Origin: Aradus depressus
Taxonomy: Eukaryota > Arthropoda > Insecta > Hemiptera > Aradidae
Direction: 5' to 3'
Assembly (NCBI GenBank): GCA_963662175.1
Contig: OY759215.1
Location: 50,733,213-50,797,212 of the forward strand
DNA length: 64,000 nt
The position numbers and the translations under genes are program-made. Of this stretch, positions 62,401 through 64,000 are shown one piece after another. The notes under the pieces were generated by a model. It worked only from the letters and a program-made list of their open reading frames with translations. It did not search any database and was not told where the DNA came from. Numbering within the stretch: position 1 is the first letter of the stretch; each line of letters begins with the position of its first letter.

Positions 62401-62542
62401 ATTCGTTGAAAAATATTTAACTTTGTTGTTTTAAATTAAACAAGTGCCATCTTGTAATTCACTGCAGATTAAATCCTTTATTAAAATAATAAAGTTGTAT
62501 GCGACAAATAACATAAAAGTTTGCTCTTTGGGGAGGAAATGA
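38384..62542 (+). CDS. RNF17/Qin-like coiled-coil and multi-Tudor protein (3' 23 exons)
   Basis: Twenty-three exons join with matched phase at every junction to give 3,447 coding bases (1,148 residues plus stop): 38384-38578, 40837-40988, 43963-44138, 45521-45673, 48115-48267, 48805-48940, 49904-50038, 51577-51727, 52201-52320, 53488-53587, 54103-54278, 55317-55549, 55639-55690, 56052-56269, 56391-56544, 57229-57438, 58373-58515, 59671-59782, 60340-60547, 61750-61901, 62058-62213, 62310-62396, 62468-62542. Residues 1-175 form a TRIM-type coiled-coil region (QEKLDLPCYF). Four extended Tudor domains follow, with cores near 277-322, 491-549, 735-800 and 1010-1075. This layout is known from RNF17 (mouse TDRD4) and fly Qin/Kumo. 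Those germ-granule proteins bind dimethylarginine tails of Piwi proteins and support piRNA production. The 5' exons (RING, B-box, start) were not found, so the assignment rests on the coiled coil plus Tudors. Another Tudor scaffold is the alternative. The last two exons are the least certain. Confidence 0.85.
39003..39283 (-). mobile_element. SINE-1 copy
   Basis: Minus orientation in the first Tudor intron: tail phrase 'gacatgcccgggctttaactacgaggtcata' at the low end; body 'gacatcgtacaggctcaggaccatcg'; head 'gagctaccggcgccct' at the high end. Confidence 0.8.
39700..40355 (+). repeat. Pair of direct repeats in intron
   Basis: 39,700-39,870 and 40,180-40,355 share GAATCAATTATTGGACAGAC, 'cagccaacctct.t.ccaacgtca', 'acattatctata' and 'aagttagcttg'. 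The copies, about 170 bp each and about 480 bp apart, have diverged. Nature unknown. Confidence 0.6.
40837..40988 (+). CDS. Tudor gene exon 2: coiled coil end
   Basis: Acceptor GTTTAACAG, donor AG|GTATGT; enters in phase 0, leaves after two bases. Reads MTETLLNTTKVLLSDEKL, then SINFVAVIKNLQEKL, then DLPCYFHED. The ATG at its start is an internal Met, since the frame continues in phase from exon 1. Confidence 0.88.
41517..41742 (+). mobile_element. SINE-2 copy (tRNA-Ser-like head) inside the MITE
   Basis: Starts GGGGCCATGGTGGCCGTGCG with a GCTAGAGCG box A side. The arm region is 'tttggtcgcatggtctcacca', then GCGGGTTCGAATCCCG (box B), a body with 'cgggagtgagttttatttcgtagatagaact', and a long poly(A) run ending near 41,742. 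It matches the minus-strand copy at 36,264-36,478. Confidence 0.88.
41825..42170 (-). mobile_element. SINE-1 full-length copy with TTAGG tail, perfect 12-bp TSD
   Basis: Reverse strand: GAGGGCGCCGGTAGCTCAGT head, box B GGGTTCG (one change follows), full body, then CATGAGTCATAAAACCTAAC and CTAACC at the 3' end, i.e. AACCT repeats. Flanking direct repeats TTATTTATTATA at 41,813-41,824 and 42,171-42,182 are identical. This is the best-defined copy (346 bp). Confidence 0.92.
43570..43815 (-). pseudogene. Fossil LINE reverse transcriptase (Jockey-like)
   Basis: Reverse-strand readings in shifted frames give RVPQGA, LSPILFNLYCHDMPHPP, LLATYADVTLLI (the YADD catalytic box with one Asp lost), HDLSSAVDILQPCVE and WKLKLNAAETGANI. 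These are motifs in the correct order for a non-LTR reverse transcriptase. Frameshifts and stops show it is dead. It sits in the intron between Tudor exons 2 and 3. Confidence 0.85.
43963..44138 (+). CDS. Tudor gene exon 3
   Basis: Acceptor TTTGTCCTCAG, donor TCAG|GTAAAT. Completes a split Arg codon (KPR-FIIDEEFVKTLDTHCEL) and reads on through PSSKYRLIKVDELPEDYE and ISKDEISQLILRSS. Linker between the coiled coil and Tudor 1. Confidence 0.88.
44606..44815 (+). mobile_element. SINE-1 fragment lacking tRNA head
   Basis: Contains 'gaccgaggctcttaggttt', 'aaccttgaacacgccgtccttcggatgagacgttaagcgatgatcccgag' and 'gggctcatgtccaccagagc'. The 5' end starts after box B. Confidence 0.7.
45521..45673 (+). 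CDS. Tudor gene exon 4: Ser-rich linker
   Basis: Acceptor TTTATTTCAG, donor GTCG|GTGAGT. Reads DVASSCGALSDTDRASSPSS, then IRSAGSSISMSSRNKS and YPTELPV. Low-complexity serine-rich linker. It leaves after one base, which matches exon 5 (VGCYIRAKISH). Confidence 0.86.
45832..46258. repeat. Foldback (MITE-like) element in intron
   Basis: The left end reads GTGCGTGAATGCAAC, then 'atatcgatacagtagttcagaagttggacaactc'. The right end is the near reverse complement: 'gagatgtcccacttctgaaccactgtatcgaaatata', then GTTGCACAAATTCACGGAC. Arms are about 90-100 bp and no ORF is present. Target duplication unclear. Confidence 0.6.
47160..47376 (-). mobile_element. SINE-1 fragment
   Basis: Minus orientation: 'gactcatgctcaggctttaactacaaggtcatatcgcctactaccagagcgctctt' tail part and 'ggttagggatgtgtaacgagta'. 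Ends at 'ccattcgaaggacagtgta'; the tRNA head is absent. Confidence 0.75.
47671..47946 (+). mobile_element. SINE-1 copy, 5' truncated at box B
   Basis: Starts TCGCGGGTTCGAAACCCGGC and runs through 'ccttaagcacgccg', 'cactccgtatgatgtcacgtactcgttaaagacc'-like body and 'gtaggcgatatgacctcatagttgaag'. It overlaps an alternative exon candidate (see findings). Confidence 0.8.
48115..48267 (+). CDS. Tudor gene exon 5: Tudor 1, N-terminal part
   Basis: Acceptor TTGTGTTTTAG, donor AAAG|GTAAAG. Reads GCYIRAKISHLISPSDFYVQ, the first strand of an extended Tudor domain with its SPSDFYVQ signature, then RENAAKKLNDFQASLRRAA. The exit phase splits a Gly codon. Confidence 0.9.
48425..48720 (-). pseudogene. Fossil LINE C-terminal region
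   Basis: On the reverse strand a frame reads EEAAYHVIFECNLHISVG, then EPMEMVSKELVRQFLRLSED. Its HVIFEC piece resembles the C-terminal Cys/His segment following RNase H in some non-LTR retrotransposons. A stop just before it and the loss of the upstream domain show decay. It lies in the intron between Tudor exons 5 and 6. Confidence 0.5.
48805..48940 (+). CDS. Tudor gene exon 6: Tudor 1 core
   Basis: Acceptor TTTTCTTAG, donor ATAA|GTAAGT. Reads GKIYLVLYDADHKWYRGRIV, then FFNVHYVDYGNSETVTRD. The KWYRG and VDYGN segments carry the aromatic-cage positions and the Asn used in methylarginine binding in known Tudor domains; all are intact. Confidence 0.94.
49200..49447 (+). mobile_element. SINE-1 copy, 5' truncated
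   Basis: Begins 'gatgggtttgtaatctggccgaggcccttagg', runs through the body with 'ccttcggatgggag' and 'actcatgtccaccagaacgac', and ends 'gcatgtcacaataactagctaacta'. The tail is the AACTA type. Confidence 0.75.
49546..49565 (+). repeat. (CT)n microsatellite
   Basis: About ten CT units, within an intron and followed by a T run. Confidence 0.85.
49904..50038 (+). CDS. Tudor gene exon 7: Tudor 1, outer fold
   Basis: Acceptor TTTTTTTTCAG, donor GAAAA|GTACTT (a weaker donor). Reads LRTIPRNCLSMPMLSYRCKL, then ANCVPRNGTQWDVQAIALM. LRTIP closes the Tudor core; the rest is the surrounding SN-like extension. Confidence 0.88.
51577..51727 (+). CDS. Tudor gene exon 8: Tudor 1, outer fold end
   Basis: Acceptor TGTTTCAG, donor ACG|GTACAG. 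Reads NDSVTVSVVDQTPTSYVVEL, then FKLTDTSFINIQQALCFQE. The VTVSVV...YVVELF strand pair is typical of the extended Tudor end. Confidence 0.88.
52201..52320 (+). CDS. Tudor gene exon 9: Tudor 2, N-terminal part
   Basis: Acceptor TTTTTATAG, donor AAT|GTAAGT, phase 0 at both ends (40 codons). Ends LKCGDIVEVHTAFVNTPHDF-YVQN, the same opening strand as SPSDFYVQ in Tudor 1. Confidence 0.9.
53387..53415 (+). repeat. (ATT)n microsatellite
   Basis: About nine ATT units in the intron before Tudor exon 10. Confidence 0.85.
53488..53587 (+). CDS. Tudor gene exon 10: Tudor 2 helix
   Basis: Acceptor TATTTTTCAG, donor AAAG|GTATGT. Reads LLSSRKLIQMSDDLQRSYKI, then KNPHKNTIYDPKK. It leaves in the middle of a Gly codon, exactly as exon 5 does before the Tudor 1 core. 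Confidence 0.87.
54103..54278 (+). CDS. Tudor gene exon 11: Tudor 2 core
   Basis: Acceptor CTACTTTTAG, donor CCCCAG|GTAATT. Reads GMVVAARYSKDSKWYRGQIL, then IVKIFFVDFGNIQEV. KWYRG is kept and VDYGN is VDFGN; the aromatic and Asn positions are preserved. Confidence 0.94.
54648..55035 (+). repeat. Three tandem copies of a ~128-bp intronic unit
   Basis: Each copy runs 'taggattttttt..tctac.gtttaaacagttttttctaaa', 'cagtccaaaatagagcttcc.tacga', 'gagtgcctattttataaaatcaatatttctt'. Copies start near 54,648, 54,776 and 54,904. The third is closest to the second, suggesting stepwise duplication. Confidence 0.8.
55317..55549 (+). CDS. Tudor gene exon 12: Tudor 2, outer fold
   Basis: Acceptor TTTTGGTATAG, donor GTCAA|GTAAGC. 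Reads AIRCVLADVAPMDEEDGWST, then RFTKYVASVRLKMVVEKYEE and ADICLNALLVREQLALSTGV. It is noticeably GC-richer than its surroundings, as is exon 16. Confidence 0.93.
55639..55690 (+). CDS. Tudor gene exon 13 (52-bp mini-exon)
   Basis: Acceptor TTGTTTTTAG, donor GAT|GTGAGC. Completes an Asn codon and reads STVVEFPKVYSKLPDQD. It is accepted because its phases match both neighbours. Confidence 0.78.
56052..56269 (+). CDS. Tudor gene exon 14: Tudor 3, N-terminal part
   Basis: Acceptor ACTATTTTTAG at 56,052; an alternative CAG nine bases on (exon from 56,061) would drop Leu-Phe-Gln in frame. Donor AAAG|GTTCGA. Ends GSLRILIAIKRLVSPGEFYV, the opening Tudor strand again. Confidence 0.88.
56391..56544 (+). 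CDS. Tudor gene exon 15: Tudor 3 core, first half
   Basis: Acceptor CATTTTATAG, donor AGG|GTATGG. Reads RTDKRLQEFYNAQKLKENDE, then NVGDRCAIFDEKWFRAILLE. The frame stays open past the donor to a stop at 56,677-56,679. Splicing to exon 16 restores the Tudor core, so the open extension is taken as intron. Confidence 0.88.
56951..57060. repeat. 'ttgtctattcca' family fragment
   Basis: Contains 'aaaataaaacaaacttcttttttgaaatatggtctatttcac' and a 'ctgaattataccgtcctcaggttta' stretch, matching the family layout. Confidence 0.45.
57229..57438 (+). CDS. Tudor gene exon 16: Tudor 3 core, second half (lacks DYGN)
   Basis: Acceptor TCTTTTCCAG, donor ATG|GTAACC, phase 0 (70 codons). Reads VTLPDEGLEKVVNKSSLRPL. 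This occupies the place of the FVDYGN...V...LR segment, but LPDEG stands where VDYGN should be. It continues VVRCHLGGILPALKAWSQQS. Confidence 0.93.
57720..57850 (+). repeat. Modular repeat family, end fragment
   Basis: Contains 'aatctgtcagaaattcgattttaagttttaaccggaatttcattttttacgacc', the end module of the family, in the intron after exon 16. Confidence 0.5.
58005..58082. repeat. 'ttgtctattcca' family fragment
   Basis: Contains 'aaacgaaacaaagcttgttatatttatttattataatcttcacagtatgtccc' and 'tttcccaacttagaag', matching the 3' part of 669-895. Confidence 0.5.
58373..58515 (+). CDS. Tudor gene exon 17: Tudor 3, outer fold
   Basis: Acceptor TTCCTATTAG, donor GGAAT|GTAAGT. Reads GEVKDQSLPVQLFARIQRDA, then EPALDIWKSFNHYLRVVGQA. 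Confidence 0.9.
59073..59300 (+). repeat. Two tandem copies of a 112-bp unit
   Basis: 'attggtgcaggattttatagagtcaggctttacatccacctcagcctggaagtagttgtagggg' is repeated with the second copy starting 112 bp after the first (59,074 and 59,186). It lies in the intron after exon 17. Confidence 0.9.
59671..59782 (+). CDS. Tudor gene exon 18: Tudor 3 end
   Basis: Acceptor TGATTTTCAG, donor AAG|GTAATA. Completes an Ile codon; reads IVWDSDGNVLNENTNEDIVQ, then EKEVIQQILMDSFKSVK. Confidence 0.84.
60340..60547 (+). CDS. Tudor gene exon 19: acidic linker and start of Tudor 4
   Basis: Acceptor GTTGTCTAG, donor AAAA|GTAAGC. Reads ESSSEEVVEGSGDVDSEEDE, a highly acidic linker, then LLIPDAWLPAPPLESLEF and FVDKDGSVYLHDFHK. 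The last piece is the opening strand of a Tudor domain of the RNF17 style. Confidence 0.88.
60647..60872. repeat. Palindrome built from two inverted SINE-1 tails
   Basis: Left: TTTGTATATAAAGTTAGTTG, 'ttattgtgacttatgtccgggctttaacta', 'ggtcatatcacct'. Right: 'aggtgatatgacca', 'tagttaaagcccgggcatgagtcacaataacaact' and 'aactttatatacaaa'. The inverted similarity extends about 20 bp beyond the SINE tails into flanking DNA, so the unit is a true foldback and not two chance insertions. It lies in the intron after exon 19. Confidence 0.8.
61750..61901 (+). CDS. Tudor gene exon 20: Tudor 4 core, first half
   Basis: Acceptor TTATTTTTAAG, donor AAC|GTAAGC. Reads SHILQEIREALCFKYENTLP, then LKPGDICIAQYHLDNIWYRA and TVLN. 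IWYRA is the first cage-bearing segment. Confidence 0.9.
62058..62213 (+). CDS. Tudor gene exon 21: Tudor 4 core, second half
   Basis: Acceptor ATAATTCTAG, donor CCT|GTAAGT, phase 0. Reads EFEIQFADYGNVEICKQSEL, then RRIPVTHHIPIQCYKCCFIN. DYGN is intact. Confidence 0.93.
62310..62396 (+). CDS. Tudor gene exon 22 (candidate)
   Basis: Acceptor TTTATTTCCCAG, donor TTG|GTAAAT, phase 0 at both ends (29 codons). Reads RGVFLCEYSSKKMAKKLKRF, then EIYKTCVIL. A helix followed by a Cys/Val-rich strand fits the end of an extended Tudor, but no strong motif confirms it. Exon 21 could also splice directly to exon 23. Confidence 0.55.
62468..62542 (+). CDS. Tudor gene terminal exon (candidate)
   Basis: Acceptor AATTCACTGCAG, in phase with exon 21 or 22. 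Reads IKSFIKIIKLYATNNIKVCS, then LGRK and TGA. The helix-then-strand pattern suits the last elements of an extended Tudor. AATAAA follows at 62,619-62,624. Confidence 0.5.
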   Translation: MKSFIKIIKLYATNNIKVCSLGRK

Positions 62543-62618
62543 CTTGTAGAAAACAAAAAATCGGACCGGGTCAACCCAAAATAGTGGGAAACTATTCTGT
62601 TAGGCGTTGATTATTTTC

Positions 62619-62624
62619 AATAAA
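62619..62624 (+). terminator. Candidate AATAAA poly(A) signal of Tudor gene
   Basis: AATAAA 77 bases after the proposed TGA. It is the first such signal downstream of the stop and lies before the minisatellite. Confidence 0.4.
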
Positions 62625-62629
62625 TTGAA

Positions 62630-63027
62630 TATTTCCAACTCTAAAATCTCACTAAAACCTGCCTGCATACATTTCTGTCACGTTTCATGTCCATACGATA
62701 TAGAAACGTAAAACAAGCAGACACAGATCTCTTCTTTATGTATTATATAATAAGATTTCGGGGTTAGTAAGTCAGGTGTGTTAGGGTTGATCACTTGTAT
62801 TTAGATAGTCCGCTAGTTGCTGGATAATACGCCAGTATTGTGTGACGGAGTGCCCTACTCTACGTCTACTGTAATCCACTCAAAAGGCCCCCGACAATAA
62901 CATGATTTTGCATTAGTCAAGAACGGGCCCACAAGAGGATAACCTTCAGGCGATTAGGCCAACATAAGTGGGTTCTAGATATGAAGGAGTTCTGAGTTCC
63001 GGGGGTCAGTTCTTCACCTGCAAGGAA
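62630..63027. other. Intergenic between convergent genes
   Basis: No exon recognised. Leads into the 67-bp array. Confidence 0.4.
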
Positions 63028-63362
63028 GATAGGTTCGGAAATGCCTCTGGGGAACAGTCCGTTATGGGCATGAAGGAAGTCAAGGATCCGGGAAGATAGG
63101 TTCGAAAATGCCTCAGGGGAACAGTCCGTTATGGACATGAAGGAAGACAAGGATCCGAGAAGATAGGTTCGGAAATGCCTCTGGGGAACAGCCCGTTATG
63201 GACATGAAGGAAGACAAGGATCCGAGAAGATAGGTTCGAAAATGCCTCTGGGGAACAGTCCGTTATGGACATGAAGGAAGACAAGGATCCGAGAAGATAG
63301 GTTCGGAAATGCCTCTGGGGAACAGCCCGTTATGGACATGAAGGAAGTCAAGGATCCGACTC
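63028..63362 (+). repeat. 67-bp tandem repeat, 5 copies
   Basis: Unit starts GATAGGTTCGGAAATGCCTC and includes GGGGAACAGTCCGTTATGG and 'catgaaggaagacaaggatccg'. Copies start at 63,028 and 63,095 and continue at 67-bp steps with a few substitutions (tccg/cccg, gaca/gtca). It is GC-richer than its surroundings. A minus-strand open frame across it is a by-product. Confidence 0.92.
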
Positions 63363-63796
63363 AGAGGAACAGCTCCTCATCGACGGAAAGACAGAGTGAC
63401 AAGAATTTGGATTTCAGGAACATATTGTAAATTAGATCGATAGAGCAACAGGAGTGAGTGAGTGGGAGCTAGGAGCGTTCTGGTCAGCTTTTAGTGGCAA
63501 ATGGTCTCTCCCAACTACTCGGGCTTAGTTCAGTAAACTTTAGTCTCTCCTCCGTGCAACTGCAGCGATATATTTACTTATTGATTCTATAAGAAGATAT
63601 ATTATTTAGGATTAGGATTATAGATGCTCAACATCGATGTCATAAGCATCTAAGTACTTCGAGATGTTAATTTTTTTTTTTTTTTAATACATTATTGTAT
63701 ACTCTTCCATTTTTGCTTGCATTATAGCTCGTCCATTAGCTTTGTATCTCTAAAGAAATATATATTATTTAAAAACTAATAATTTTTACATTTTAA

Positions 63797-63802
63797 TTTA
63801 TT
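63797..63802 (-). terminator. Candidate AATAAA poly(A) signal of acetyltransferase gene
   Basis: AATAAA on the minus strand 28 bases after the stop at 63,831-63,833. Short but plausible 3' UTR. Confidence 0.4.
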
Positions 63803-63830
63803 GTTACTAGTTGTCTTTTTTTTAAAATTA

Positions 63831-63992
63831 TTATTCAGCTAATTTAGTAATGCCTTCTGTGGGTAATTCCGAATATTGCCATCCTATTGTTTTCGTTGTA
63901 TTTACTCCTCCTATTTTTTTGTAAAATCCATTAGCTGGATTCCAATCAAGAACAACATATTTGATGGCTATAATATTATTTTGTAGGGCTTC
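63831..63992 (-). CDS. GNAT acetyltransferase, diamine acetyltransferase-like, last exon
   Basis: Follows acceptor TTTTTTAG at the right window edge; phase 0, 53 codons plus TAA. Reads EALQNNIIAIKYVVLDWNPA, then NGFYKKIGGVNTTKTIGWQY and SELPTEGITKLAE. The V.DWN.A..FYKK.G segment is the last conserved motif of GNAT N-acetyltransferases. The continuation with a GW.. strand resembles spermidine/spermine (diamine) acetyltransferases, which move an acetyl group from acetyl-CoA to polyamines in the cytosol. Other short GNATs (thialysine acetyltransferase type) are possible. The gene runs out of the window to the right and is convergent with the Tudor gene. Confidence 0.78.
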   Translation of the reverse strand, partial: EALQNNIIAIKYVVLDWNPANGFYKKIGGVNTTKTIGWQYSELPTEGITKLAE

Positions 63993-64000
63993 CTAAAAAA

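Noticed and set aside
62917..63150. 77-codon minus-strand frame
   Set aside because: It is produced by the 67-bp tandem array. The unit length is not a multiple of three, so repeats are read in different frames.

Overview
This is an AT-rich window from a large, repeat-laden animal genome, almost certainly an insect. The coding pieces are short exons with GT/AG borders and kilobase-scale introns. One gene encodes an arthropod cuticle-type chitin-binding protein. One SINE family ends in copies of the arthropod telomere motif TTAGG. No bacterial, viral or CRISPR signature was seen. The species cannot be fixed from the sequence.

Three genes are supported. (1) On the minus strand, two exons (11,101-10,916 and 8,115-7,778) join in frame. 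They give a single type-2 chitin-binding domain of the CPAP1 cuticular kind; the 5' exons are not visible. (2) On the plus strand, 23 exons from 38,384 to 62,542 join with every phase matched. They give the last about 1,148 residues of a coiled-coil, four-Tudor protein resembling RNF17/Qin of the piRNA pathway; the RING/B-box N-terminus is missing. (3) On the minus strand at the right edge, the last exon of a GNAT acetyltransferase (diamine acetyltransferase-like) lies tail-to-tail with the Tudor gene. A 67-bp minisatellite sits between them.

Most of the rest is mobile or repetitive DNA. A complete, apparently very young LTR element lies at 11,547-16,783. It has 801-bp LTRs with no difference seen, a CCAT target duplication and only a coiled-coil Gag-like ORF. 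A tRNA-headed SINE family (about 12 pieces) and a second tRNA-Ser-like SINE (2-3 pieces) are scattered through the window. A hAT-type MITE with 8-bp target duplications, itself invaded by both SINEs, sits in a Tudor intron. There are foldback elements, three fossil non-LTR retrotransposon pieces, several tandem arrays, and a dispersed repeat built from about 125-bp modules.

No functional link between the three genes is implied by their proximity. The best leads are the divergent third Tudor domain, the shared intron positions among Tudor repeats, the TTAGG-tailed SINE, the Gag-only LTR element and the modular repeat family.
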